Assembly: GCA_963790715.1 (NCBI GenBank)
Contig: CAWBPN010000013.1
Coordinates: 124,001 to 188,000, forward strand
Direction of reading: 5' to 3'
Source of the DNA: DCFW01 sp963790715
Lineage (GTDB): Bacteria > Bacteroidota > Bacteroidia > Bacteroidales > Bacteroidaceae
Length of the DNA stretch: 64,000 nucleotides
Shown here: positions 8,241 through 16,398 of the stretch, piece by piece
Numbering within the stretch: the first letter of the stretch is position 1
Layout of the letters: the number at the start of each line of letters is the position of its first letter
Translations under genes and position numbers: made by a program
The notes under the pieces: model-generated
The model's input: only the letters and a program-made list of their open reading frames with translations
Told to the model about the DNA's origin: nothing
Databases searched by the model: none

Positions 8241-10505
8241 ATGACATATCGGTTGATTTGTATATATGAAACGCGTGATAGTAGGACTCCTGATTTGAGA
8301 ATCGAAGTTAATAAAGAAGGTAAAAGCAAGTCTTTAGCCCCTTTCATGCGTAGAGTAAGTTTAGACGATCTCTTTAAGGATGGAGTCAACGCTGATAAAT
8401 CTATGCTGTCTCTGCTTGATCATGCCGGATTACATAATCAACCTTTTCGAATAGATAAAAAATTCCTTCATGCAGCTTCGGTAAGAACGCTTTTACGTAA
8501 TCATCCTTGGAATTACATCCAACTTAACGGGAAAGGGAGTGCAAAGCATTCAAGTTGTCCATTGAGTGGCTTATATCATTGTTCAGACATTCCTACCGAT
8601 AAATTGCTTAGTGGCGAATTATACATAGACAACTTAAGCACATGGAAGGAAAAGATGAGTGTTAAGCTGCTTTATGCCGATGCTCTCAATAGCTTTTATC
8701 CGATGTTCTCAGATTTGCCATTTATCACTAATGACGGTATTTTATTGAGCCGAGATAAAGATTCGGAAGTAGCTCTTCTTCATACATTGGGTGTGGGATA
8801 TAATGGATCAACCGGTACATTTTCATTATCTGATTATGACACTCAGTCTTTGGAACTATTAACAAGGAAAGGATGGAAGATATATGTAGCCAATCAATCC
8901 AAGTCTCATTCACAGGTCTATGCTCACAGAGAATCTTCTGGAATCGTATGGTTTTCAACAGAAAATCAGATTAATACCGATTTTGGACAACAACTTTTAG
9001 ACGGCTTTTTAAAAAGTCGTAATTATCATGAAACTGATGAGATAAAATCAATTTTTAATAAAGAAGATGCTCAAAAGATAGATGACAAATCTTTAGTCGA
9101 AGAACTGGGTGTTCCTTTCAATGCTCAAAGCCTTTATGCTGAAGAAGTTTTATTGACTGACTCCGAGAAAACAAATATAGAAGATAAATTAAGGAAAACA
9201 CTTCATGCCACTTTGCGCCATTATCAGATGGAAGGTGTAATGTGGCTTCAGAAACAGAGAAAAAACAACCATGGATGCCTGTTGGCTGATGAAATGGGTT
9301 TGGGTAAAACTATTCAAGTTATTGCTCATCTATGTTGTCTTAAAGATGATGCTAAGCACTTGATCATAGCACCAACTTCTTTAATTTATAATTGGCAGAA
9401 TGAAGTTAACACCTTTGCCCCACAAATTATAAACCGACTTACATTTGTAAGTTATGACATGTTACGCATTCATTTGGATGACTTTATTGATAATGAATAT
9501 GACACAATTATTATAGATGAGGCTCAGGTAATAAAAAATAGGCAAACAAAGAAATATCATGCCATAAGCAAGTTAAAGTGTAAACATAAAATTATACTTA
9601 CCGGAACACCAATTGAAAATTCCATAGATGAATTGTGGTCACATTTCATGCTGCTTATGCCTCAACTCAAAGGTTTGTATAAAATTTTGCGAAGCAAGGA
9701 GCTTCAAAGTAATACTGAAGCGTACGTTAGCCTTACAAGTAGATTTTTAAAACCATTTATTCTTCGCAGAACAAAGGATGAAGTATTGACAGATTTGCCT
9801 GAAAAGACTGAGAAAACAGTTTATATTGAATTATCTAAAAAAGAACGTGGAATATATGAGCGTGTGCGCTCTGCCATACTTCATGCTTTTGCAAGCGGAT
9901 TGAGTGGACGTGTTAACAGCATTGCTCTTGAAGGGCTGCTACGATTACGTCAAGCATGCGTATCTACAAACATTCTACCGCAAAGCATAAGTAGCTCTTC
10001 ACATTTCACAAGTACTAAACTTCAGACTGCAATTAATTATATACAGACATTTAAGTCAGAGTCGCGTCAAGTATTGGTTTTCTCTCAGTTTGTTAGTGTA
10101 TTGCATGAAATGGAAACACTACTTAAATCTCAAAGTATAGAATTTGTAACACTTTATGGCGATACACGTAACAGAAAAATACCTGTCACCCAGTTTCAAA
10201 AAAATAAGTCAATTACAGTTTTTCTTATCAGCTTAAAGGCCGGTGGAGTGGGGCTTAATCTTACAGCTGCCGATAGGGTCATTTTGCTTGACGATTGGTG
10301 GAATCCTGCCGTCGAAGATCAGGCTATGGGACGTGCTCACCGAATAGGCCAAAAACACAAAGTCATTGTCCTTCGTTTGGTCTGTAAGGATACCGTAGAA
10401 GAGAAAATTCTTCAGTTACAAGACAAAAAACGTTATACCGTTGATTTATTCAATGGCGCAGGAGATAATATAAGCATAGAAGAAATAAAGGAACTAATAG
10501 AATAA
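8241..10505 (+). CDS. SNF2-family DEAD/DEAH helicase or translocase
   Basis: A 754-residue protein. The first ~320 residues have no domain I can name. From about residue 325 it is a standard SNF2 ATPase: RHYQMEGVMWLQKQ (Q-like motif), DEMGLGKT near 350 (Walker A), IIAPTSLIYNW (Ia), DEAQ near 427 (Walker B), LTGTPIENS (III), LRRTKDEVL, then the second lobe with VFSQFVSVLHEME (IV), ISLKAGGVGLNL (V) and DQAMGRAHRIGQ (VI). These proteins translocate on double-stranded DNA and remodel bound proteins. It follows the radical SAM gene by 6 bases, an unusual pairing. It converges on a HIRAN-like gene 170 bases away; HIRAN domains occur fused to SNF2 motors in Rad5/HLTF-type proteins. A DISARM-type helicase role is possible, but no DISARM partners are present. 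Confidence 0.88.
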   Translation: MTYRLICIYETRDSRTPDLRIEVNKEGKSKSLAPFMRRVSLDDLFKDGVNADKSMLSLLDHAGLHNQPFRIDKKFLHAASVRTLLRNHPWNYIQLNGKGSAKHSSCPLSGLYHCSDIPTDKLLSGELYIDNLSTWKEKMSVKLLYADALNSFYPMFSDLPFITNDGILLSRDKDSEVALLHTLGVGYNGSTGTFSLSDYDTQSLELLTRKGWKIYVANQSKSHSQVYAHRESSGIVWFSTENQINTDFGQQLLDGFLKSRNYHETDEIKSIFNKEDAQKIDDKSLVEELGVPFNAQSLYAEEVLLTDSEKTNIEDKLRKTLHATLRHYQMEGVMWLQKQRKNNHGCLLADEMGLGKTIQVIAHLCCLKDDAKHLIIAPTSLIYNWQNEVNTFAPQIINRLTFVSYDMLRIHLDDFIDNEYDTIIIDEAQVIKNRQTKKYHAISKLKCKHKIILTGTPIENSIDELWSHFMLLMPQLKGLYKILRSKELQSNTEAYVSLTSRFLKPFILRRTKDEVLTDLPEKTEKTVYIELSKKERGIYERVRSAILHAFASGLSGRVNSIALEGLLRLRQACVSTNILPQSISSSSHFTSTKLQTAINYIQTFKSESRQVLVFSQFVSVLHEMETLLKSQSIEFVTLYGDTRNRKIPVTQFQKNKSITVFLISLKAGGVGLNLTAADRVILLDDWWNPAVEDQAMGRAHRIGQKHKVIVLRLVCKDTVEEKILQLQDKKRYTVDLFNGAGDNISIEEIKELIE

Positions 10506-10675
10506 TCATTTTGATTATTTTAGACTCCTTTATTTCGATTTTTGTTTCTTTACTTTTTTTATTCAATATTGATTCGTCTGTTATTTGGCGTTCCTGTTGT
10601 GCATCATTTGGTATGCCAATTTGTGTTCTAAGTAATTGTGTCCCCTGTATTTGTGTCTCCAGTTTCGTTTATTTA

Positions 10676-11191
10676 TTACTTTTTTTTTATAAATATGGCA
10701 ACTTTAATTCGTTTATCTTCATCAGCATTAGTATCAATACTACATACTTTACATTCTAATAATAGTTCATTTATATCTTGCTCATTGATTTTTGTTCCTG
10801 TTTGACGTGCCTTAAGAAATTTATCTATAGGGTCTTCATCTTCTTCAGAAATAATTCCGATTTTATGGTATCTATTTTTATCACCTTTATTATCTTTATC
10901 ATTTTCCTCATAGATATCAACCAGTTGCTTCACCAGCGACAGTCCTATGCCTTTATTATCTTTATCATTTTCCTCATAGATATCAACCAGTTGCTTCACC
11001 AGCGACAGTCCTATGCCTTTATTATCTTTATCATTTTCCTCATAGTATAAAAAAACAGTTTCTTTATTATCCTCCGGTTCTCTAAAAAGATAAAGAGGTG
11101 TTCCTAAATTGAAAGACTCTAAAAAATCCAGTGCATCGTATTGGTTTGTCTTTTTGACATTGCACTCCTTTAAAAAAACATTTTCTGCCAT
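10676..11191 (-). CDS. Small HIRAN-like domain protein with internal tandem expansion
   Basis: A 171-residue protein starting MAENVFLKECNV at 11191, four bases after the deaminase stop; an in-frame ATG at 11218 would overlap that gene and is less likely. GTPLYLFREPED, then VFLYYEEND, then KIGIISEEDEDP and KVAIFIKK match the order and spacing of strands in HIRAN domains, which bind DNA ends or single-stranded DNA. Between the second and third strands lie two and a half copies of a 22-residue unit (IGLSLVKQLVD plus IYEENDKDNKG). Removing the extra units leaves an ordinary compact HIRAN-length protein. The HIRAN assignment is mine from pattern alone. The pairing with a deaminase suggests a targeting subunit. 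Confidence 0.6.
   Translation of the reverse strand: MAENVFLKECNVKKTNQYDALDFLESFNLGTPLYLFREPEDNKETVFLYYEENDKDNKGIGLSLVKQLVDIYEENDKDNKGIGLSLVKQLVDIYEENDKDNKGDKNRYHKIGIISEEDEDPIDKFLKARQTGTKINEQDINELLLECKVCSIDTNADEDKRIKVAIFIKKK
10886..11045 (-). repeat. 66-bp in-frame tandem repeat inside the HIRAN-like gene
   Basis: Two full identical units (10886-10951 and 10952-11017) and a partial third (11018-11045). Each unit consists of a native-looking AT-rich 27-base part (YEENDKDNK) and a block of about 39 bases of roughly 50% GC encoding GIGLSLVKQLVDI. Perfect identity means the expansion is recent. Being a multiple of three, it keeps the frame open. Confidence 0.9.
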
Positions 11192-11195
11192 AATT

Positions 11196-13889
11196 TTAAT
11201 ATTTAAATTGTTGTTCAATAGACATTTCTCGTATTTTATCTAACCACTCAAAGATTGCTCTTGGTGAGTTTTTATGTTCTTCTGTTTGATTACGTTCTAC
11301 AGCCAATGAAATAAGTGAATATTCTCGTTCAAGCGAGGTTGAGAAAACTCCTTGGTCATCAGTATTTATTGATACAGCTATGTCATGATTGGGATATGGT
11401 GTAGACAAACCATAATTGAAGAACTTAAAAATTGGGTGTTCGTCATATCTTTCAAATTCTCCAATTTTAAAATTTGAAGAAGGGTTACATTCTATAGCTA
11501 TATGTTTTTGTTCTATTTTGTCAAGCAAGTTTTGCTGTATTTTTTCCAATAATGTACACCATTCATCAAAGTATTTCGTTGGTATATCCAATGTGTCAGC
11601 AACATAACTTCTTTCAGCAAATTTATATGAGTGATACGCATCAAAAAGTTCTCTGGCATTTTCATTTCTTAAAGCTGTTTCAGCAGATGGATAATGATTC
11701 ATTCCGGCATAAGCCCATTTTTTATCAATAGTTTTGAATGATTTTTTCAAATTTTCAGCATCCAATTCATTGCCTACAATTGGAGAATTACCTCTAATAA
11801 GCCATGATAAATAATAATCGTCTATGTTATCAGAAATTTCATTATCATCTTTTTCATTGAAAAATGAATCAATTATATCTTGCCCTTTTTTCTGAGAGCA
11901 TCTGTATATATCATTGAAATATTTATGAAACATCATATCAAGCCATCCACATAAAGGAGAAAACCCAATTAATTCGATGCATTTGTGGTGCAGCCAAGCG
12001 AAGTTGTCTATAAGTACTTGTTTACTGGCGCAAATAGAATAATATCGCTTCTTGTAATAAGTTCTTACATCAGTTCCCAAAACTAAAGCATGACCGAGTC
12101 TATCTCCATTAGTTAAATTTAAAAATTTTATAGCCTCATCCACTGCTCTAAGTCCATCAGCTATGTCCATAAAGTCTTCACCAACATGATAAGTAATATT
12201 TAAGTCATTGGGATCTTGATCAAGGTTATCTTCATTTACTATTATATGACTTCTCAGAAATCTGAAAGCTTGCGCAAAAACTTCAGGTCTGCAATATATC
12301 TCTGAATTTGCGGCATCAAGCCCAACCACCTTACCAACAAGCTCGTTTTTTTTGTTATTACTATATCTGAAGTTATAGATTGCATAGGCTTGTTTTTTTA
12401 TTTCATTACGTAGTCCGAAATGTCTGTATTTCTTACCATACTTTGGTTCATCGCGTTTTTTTATGAAATGGAAAATAAAGTTGTAATGATCTTTATGTTT
12501 ATCATCTATTTCCTTGCATATATTTTCAAGTTTTTCTTCAATACCTTCAACAGTATCACTTGGAACGATACGCGCTTCCACAAATCTTATGTCATGATCT
12601 TTTTTCCATTTGCCTTTCTCTAAAAAACCCTCAATGGCAGCTTTATAAAGAAGATGATCATAAGAATCCAACATATAGTCTGTCTTTCTTTCTTCATAAC
12701 TGGCAAAATTAGCAAATCCCACTCTTTCATTCAACTGTAAAATTTCGTTTCTGAAATAGTTTTTGTAAGCTATATAAGCATAAAACAATGTTGCAATATC
12801 AGCCCTTTCGTCATCAGTGTCATTATATATAACTTTAAATACTGAATACATAAGCTTTCGCTCTGAAGCTAAAACTTTATTTTCTATCGGTTCATATCCA
12901 AAATGGCTCACCTGTATGTAGTCCAATATATCATCATCTGTCAGTTTGTCTTCAAGTCTTTGATTTTTCTTTATAATATTAAATTGTTCTTTTGAAAGGG
13001 CTTGAGTTATTTTGCGTCGTTTATTAATATGATCTTGTAGATAGAATCTAATATCTTCAAATTGCTTTTCTTTATTTTCATTTTTGAGATAATCTAACCA
13101 ATCTTTTCTGTCGCCATTATCCAAGTCAAAATCAAGTTGAGCTGAAGTGTAATCTTGTGGAATGCATCCTACAGCTCCGGCAAGATAATATCGTATGGCT
13201 GCAGCTCGTTTCATTTTATCATAGAAATTTTTATCCTGATTTTTATATTTTAAATAAGAATGTTTTGTTTCAAAGTTCTTTTGCATTATGCCGATATTAT
13301 TCATCATACAAATCCAACTCAAGTCAACATTGTATGAAGAACCCTTCAAGTGCATGTGCAATTCAACCATAGGCCTTTCAAAAAGTTTGTTTAGTTCTTT
13401 ACAATTATGTCCAATAAAAGCGTTCCAGTCAAAACTTTTACGTTCATTATTCAGAGTCAAATCTCTCGATGCCAGAAAAGCTGTTGTTATAAGATCCTCA
13501 CCTGTTAGGGTGGTAAGCATGTGCCATTTTAGTAATTTTTCATATCTGCACAGTGGTTCAGAATCCTTTTCTATTAAGCACTTTGATGAAAAATGAAGTA
13601 AAATGTTGAAAACAGAGTCTGATTTACGAAATTTCATACCAAGGCATGAATCATCAGGACACATCCATTTAAACGTGACATTCTGTCCAAGCATAGATAA
13701 TTGGTCAAGTGTGCTTTCATCATCTACATCAAGCAGTTTTTTTACAACGTCAGATTCAAATATTTGTGAATCCAAATGAGGTTTTTTATCATCTCGTTTC
13801 TTTTTACCTTTAAATCCGGACTTTTCCAGAATCTCGTCTCCATCTATTTTTATAAAAAGAGCCTTTATTACATTGCTTAAATTCTCCAT
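11196..13889 (-). CDS. Large adenosine-deaminase-like amidohydrolase (RdrB-like)
   Basis: An 897-residue protein built around an adenosine/AMP deaminase TIM barrel with large insertions. Catalytic motifs are intact: ELHMHLKG (His178, His180, metal), YHVGEDF near 566 (metal His, catalytic Glu), RLGHALVLG near 597, ECNPSSN near 800 and VSINTDDQGVF near 840 (paired Asp). Ordinary adenosine deaminases are about 350 residues. The size, the N-terminal ~170-residue extension with a C-P-D-D-S-C pair, and the setting in a conflict-gene region recall RdrB, the deaminase of RADAR phage defence. The RADAR ATPase RdrA is absent; the neighbour in the same operon is the small HIRAN-like gene. It could instead be a nucleotide-depleting enzyme. 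Confidence 0.75.
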   Translation of the reverse strand: MENLSNVIKALFIKIDGDEILEKSGFKGKKKRDDKKPHLDSQIFESDVVKKLLDVDDESTLDQLSMLGQNVTFKWMCPDDSCLGMKFRKSDSVFNILLHFSSKCLIEKDSEPLCRYEKLLKWHMLTTLTGEDLITTAFLASRDLTLNNERKSFDWNAFIGHNCKELNKLFERPMVELHMHLKGSSYNVDLSWICMMNNIGIMQKNFETKHSYLKYKNQDKNFYDKMKRAAAIRYYLAGAVGCIPQDYTSAQLDFDLDNGDRKDWLDYLKNENKEKQFEDIRFYLQDHINKRRKITQALSKEQFNIIKKNQRLEDKLTDDDILDYIQVSHFGYEPIENKVLASERKLMYSVFKVIYNDTDDERADIATLFYAYIAYKNYFRNEILQLNERVGFANFASYEERKTDYMLDSYDHLLYKAAIEGFLEKGKWKKDHDIRFVEARIVPSDTVEGIEEKLENICKEIDDKHKDHYNFIFHFIKKRDEPKYGKKYRHFGLRNEIKKQAYAIYNFRYSNNKKNELVGKVVGLDAANSEIYCRPEVFAQAFRFLRSHIIVNEDNLDQDPNDLNITYHVGEDFMDIADGLRAVDEAIKFLNLTNGDRLGHALVLGTDVRTYYKKRYYSICASKQVLIDNFAWLHHKCIELIGFSPLCGWLDMMFHKYFNDIYRCSQKKGQDIIDSFFNEKDDNEISDNIDDYYLSWLIRGNSPIVGNELDAENLKKSFKTIDKKWAYAGMNHYPSAETALRNENARELFDAYHSYKFAERSYVADTLDIPTKYFDEWCTLLEKIQQNLLDKIEQKHIAIECNPSSNFKIGEFERYDEHPIFKFFNYGLSTPYPNHDIAVSINTDDQGVFSTSLEREYSLISLAVERNQTEEHKNSPRAIFEWLDKIREMSIEQQFKY

Positions 13890-14424
13890 AATATTCTTAT
13901 ATTCTCATTCGAATGTTTATCAATATATTTTGAATATCTTCAAATGTCTCTATTATTAAAACTTTAATATCAAATTCACAGGTTTTAGATGACATCATTT
14001 GTCTTCTTGAAACTTTTATTTTGTAAAAATACTATTGAATTTTGAATAATACAAATATATAGAAATTTTTTATTAAATAAATTAAAGTATTCATTGAACT
14101 ATAAATCAGTATAAAGGTTGTAATAATCACCTTTAAACAGTTTATATTTGAAAGATACATTTACCTATTATGTTTGTTTTTGAATCTCATTAATAATAAT
14201 GAGGTTTATGTTCAATGCCAAAAGACTCTAAAATCGTATTTTCTATAATAATATACTGGTTGAGTCTGGATTGAGTTGTTTAATGCAAAACACCAGACAG
14301 ATTTTTTGTCATTAAAAACGAGTATTTTATTACTCAGACAAATTTCTTGCAATAGTGTTACTATTATATTCAGACTTACTCAGGTTTCGCAATCAAATAA
14401 AATAATAATTTTATTAGTAATAAG
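13890..14424. other. AT-rich intergenic region between divergent genes
   Basis: No gene is supported in this stretch. On the minus strand a TATATTTG element (14052-14059) could be the -7 box of the deaminase/HIRAN operon, without a matching -33 box. Short open frames here have no recognisable content. Confidence 0.4.
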
Positions 14425-14457
14425 GTTGTTAGTAATAATATTATTACGTAACTTTGC
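14425..14457 (+). promoter_or_regulatory. Promoter with embedded 16-bp palindrome for the AAA ATPase gene
   Basis: GTTG (14425-14428), a 20-base spacer and TAACTTTGC (14449-14457) form a good Bacteroidetes promoter, 21 bases before the ATG. The spacer contains GTAATAATATTATTAC (14432-14447), a perfect 16-bp palindrome placed where a repressor would block RNA polymerase. A half-related TTAGTAATAAGG copy precedes it. Confidence 0.55.
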
Positions 14458-14477
14458 ATATAAATAATTGTTGAATT

Positions 14478-15617
14478 ATGGAGAATAGGCCTTTCATCTT
14501 CGGTGTTGCAACATCAGGTGATAATTTTACGGATAGGGAAAAGGAAACAGCACGACTGTTGTCTAATTTTCAGCACGGTGTCAATACCGTTCTGATTTCA
14601 CCTCGTCGTTGGGGTAAGACCTCATTGGTACGGAAAGTATGCCATTTGGCTCAGTCTGATAATTTGAAAATTGTTTATTTGGACATCTTTTCTTGTCGTA
14701 GCGACAGGGAGTTTTACGATACTTTTGCCGAAGCTGTGCTAAAACAAACATCATCGAAATGGGATGAATGGATAGAGAATGCCAAGCTATTTCTTTCGCG
14801 CATCAGTCCGAAAATTTCCTTAGGCCCTGACCCTACGTCCGATTTTTCCATATCGCTTGAACTTAATCCCAAGAGTGATGATATTAACGAAATTCTTCAA
14901 TTGCCTGAGAAAATAGCTCAAAAGAAAGAATGTAGCATTGTGGTGTGTATTGATGAGTTTCAGCAAATAGGGGAGTTCAAAGATTCAAAGACTTTTCAAA
15001 AGCGCTTGCGTAGTGTTTGGCAGTTACAGAAGTCGGTGTCATATTGCTTGTTCGGAAGTAAAAAACATCTGATGAACGAACTTTTTGAGAAAAAAAGTTT
15101 GCCGTTCTATAAATTCGGTGATGCCATGTATCTTCCGAAAATCGGTACTTCTGATTGGGTGGAATATATCTGTGGACGCTTTGAGGCAACAAACAAGCAT
15201 ATTTCAAAAGAGCTTGCTGAAAAGATTTGTTTAGCGGTCGGCAATCATTCATCGTATGTTCAGCAGTTGGCTTGGTTAGTATGGATTCACACTAAAGAAG
15301 TGGCAATAGAACAAAATTATGCAGATGGATGTCAAGATATTATTGACCAGAATACTCCTCTGTTTGAGAAGCAGACAGAAAACCTAACCACCTATCAAAT
15401 GAACTTCTTGCGTGCCATTATTGATGGAGTACATAATGAATTCACTACCCGGAATGTTCTGCAAAAATATCAACTCGGCTCATCGGCAAATGTCAGCATC
15501 ATAGAACGTGCACTTATAAAAAAGGAGCTGATAGAGATTGAGAAACGGCAAGTGATTATTCCGGATCCGGTAATGGAAATATGGCTTAAGAGGGAGTTAA
15601 GAAATATATTGCAATGA
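14478..15617 (+). CDS. AAA ATPase, archaeal-type ATPase family
   Basis: A 379-residue protein. FTDREKET leads into the nucleotide-binding core: SPRRWGKTSL (residues 41-50) is Walker A with the PRR-x-GKTS form typical of the archaeal ATPase family (PF01637 type), and IVVCIDEFQQIGEF near 155 is Walker B. The arginine-rich segment RLRSVWQLQ and a C-terminal winged-helix-like region (FTTRNVLQKYQLGSSANVS) follow, the latter probably binding DNA. Function in this widespread Bacteroidales family is not known to me; many members act as mobile or conflict-associated STAND-like ATPases. It stands alone between the deaminase operon and hipBST, under its own promoter. It may be the motor partner of the divergent deaminase, but sequence does not show this. 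Confidence 0.75.
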   Translation: MENRPFIFGVATSGDNFTDREKETARLLSNFQHGVNTVLISPRRWGKTSLVRKVCHLAQSDNLKIVYLDIFSCRSDREFYDTFAEAVLKQTSSKWDEWIENAKLFLSRISPKISLGPDPTSDFSISLELNPKSDDINEILQLPEKIAQKKECSIVVCIDEFQQIGEFKDSKTFQKRLRSVWQLQKSVSYCLFGSKKHLMNELFEKKSLPFYKFGDAMYLPKIGTSDWVEYICGRFEATNKHISKELAEKICLAVGNHSSYVQQLAWLVWIHTKEVAIEQNYADGCQDIIDQNTPLFEKQTENLTTYQMNFLRAIIDGVHNEFTTRNVLQKYQLGSSANVSIIERALIKKELIEIEKRQVIIPDPVMEIWLKRELRNILQ

Positions 15618-15731
15618 TATTCATAATGGATTTTTCGATGTAATTGTCGCACAGTGTCTATATAGTCTTGTTTCTTTTTCCATATCATAGAATTTATTAT
15701 TATTTCTTCTTTTCAGAAATTGTTTGCATAT

Positions 15732-15747
15732 TCACAATGCGTTGTGA
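15732..15747. promoter_or_regulatory. HipB-type operator 1 (TCACAA-N4-TTGTGA)
   Basis: TCACAATGCGTTGTGA is a perfect dyad with a 4-base centre. It is the most upstream of three related sites before hipB, each starting exactly 61 bases after the previous one. Confidence 0.7.
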
Positions 15748-15792
15748 TTTTATGATATTTATTACAGTATAGCTCGTTAAATAGTTATTAAA

Positions 15793-15808
15793 TCACAATT
15801 AAATGTGA
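15793..15808. promoter_or_regulatory. HipB-type operator 2 (TCACA-N6-TGTGA)
   Basis: TCACAATTAAATGTGA is a near-perfect copy with one mismatch in the sixth pair of the dyad. It ends just upstream of the -33 box of the hip promoter, so binding here would compete with RNA polymerase. Confidence 0.7.
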
Positions 15809-15813
15809 TTTTG

Positions 15814-15845
15814 TTTGTTATAGCTAATGTCTTTGATTATTTTTG
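15814..15845 (+). promoter_or_regulatory. hipBST promoter
   Basis: TTTG (15814-15817), a 20-base spacer and TATTTTTG (15838-15845) match the Bacteroidetes consensus. It lies between operators 2 and 3, the expected layout for autorepression by the antitoxin. Confidence 0.65.
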
Positions 15846-15853
15846 TATGAAAA

Positions 15854-15869
15854 TCACAATAGGTTGTGA
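15854..15869. promoter_or_regulatory. HipB-type operator 3, overlapping the hipB start codon
   Basis: TCACAATAGGTTGTGA is a perfect TCACAA-N4-TTGTGA dyad. The GTG start codon of hipB (15866-15868) lies inside its right arm. Confidence 0.7.
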
Positions 15870-16087
15870 AAACTAAAGAAATTGGAAGAGCAATAAAGGA
15901 GCGTCGACAGAGTTTGAAAGTGAACCAACAGACACTCTCAGAATTGGCCGGAGTAGGGATTAATACTTTGGTTGCAATGGAACGTGGACAAGGCAATCCG
16001 AAGCTCGAAACGTTGCTATCCGTACTTGATTCATTAGGTTTACAAGTCGATATCAAATTAAAGGATTGTGGATATGAGGATATGTGA
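15866..16087 (+). CDS. hipB: HipB-like antitoxin, XRE-family DNA-binding protein
   Basis: A 73-residue helix-turn-helix protein. IGRAIKERRQSLKVNQQTLSELAGVG and then VGINTLVAMERGQGNP form the Cro/C1-type HTH, followed by the LETLLSVLDSLGL helix typical of HipB. The only in-frame start is GTG at 15866; the upstream ATG at 15847 is in another frame and terminates quickly. The start codon is embedded in an operator. It is the first gene of a three-gene operon with hipS and hipT, and its last codons overlap the hipS start. It should bind the three upstream dyads and repress the operon. Confidence 0.85.
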   Translation: MKTKEIGRAIKERRQSLKVNQQTLSELAGVGINTLVAMERGQGNPKLETLLSVLDSLGLQVDIKLKDCGYEDM

Positions 16088-16397
16088 AGTATATATTCAT
16101 AACATTAAGGCTGGAACTTTAACAGAAACAGATAGCGGAGATTATATATTCAAATACAAATTGAATTATGTGAATGACAAATCTCACGAACCGATTAGTC
16201 TGGCAATGCCTTTACGGAAAGAAGAGTATAGGAGTAATGTGCTTTTCCCGTTCTTTTTCAATATGTTGTCAGAAGGTGAAAATCGTGAAATACAATCACA
16301 AATTTTGCATATTGACAAAAATGATGATTTTGGCATATTATTGGAAACAGCCCAATATGATACTATTGGATCCGTTATTATAAAACCGATTAAATAA
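16074..16397 (+). CDS. hipS: HipS-like protein (stand-alone HipA N-subdomain 1)
   Basis: About 107 residues starting MRICEVYIHNIKAG at the ATG 16074; an in-frame GTG at 16068 would add two residues. It matches the N-terminal subdomain of HipA (couple_hipA type): VYIHNIKAGTL, then YIFKYKLNY, then ISLAMPLRKEEY, then LFPFFFNMLSEGENREI. In classical HipA this is fused to the kinase; here it is a separate gene, the HipBST arrangement, in which HipS rather than HipB neutralises the kinase. It overlaps hipB by 14 bases and ends one base before hipT. Confidence 0.8.
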   Translation: MRICEVYIHNIKAGTLTETDSGDYIFKYKLNYVNDKSHEPISLAMPLRKEEYRSNVLFPFFFNMLSEGENREIQSQILHIDKNDDFGILLETAQYDTIGSVIIKPIK

Positions 16398-16398
16398 A

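Noticed and set aside
8241..10505. DISARM system based on the SNF2 helicase
   Set aside because: No DISARM methyltransferase, drmA or drmB-like gene is adjacent.
10511..10672. Open minus-strand frame of more than 50 codons downstream of the HIRAN-like gene
   Set aside because: No start codon, a stop directly before it, and no recognisable family; probably chance.
10886..11045. CRISPR-like repeat array
   Set aside because: Units are contiguous with no unique spacers and are translated in frame.
10778..11050. Plus-strand open frame with repeated IFLIDINQLLHQRQSYAF units
   Set aside because: It is the complement of the in-frame tandem repeat in the HIRAN-like gene; the minus-strand reading has domain support and an operon partner.
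11196..15617. A full RADAR system formed by the deaminase and the 379-residue ATPase
   Set aside because: RdrA is a much larger ATPase and is normally in the same operon; here the ATPase is divergent, short and of the archaeal-ATPase type.
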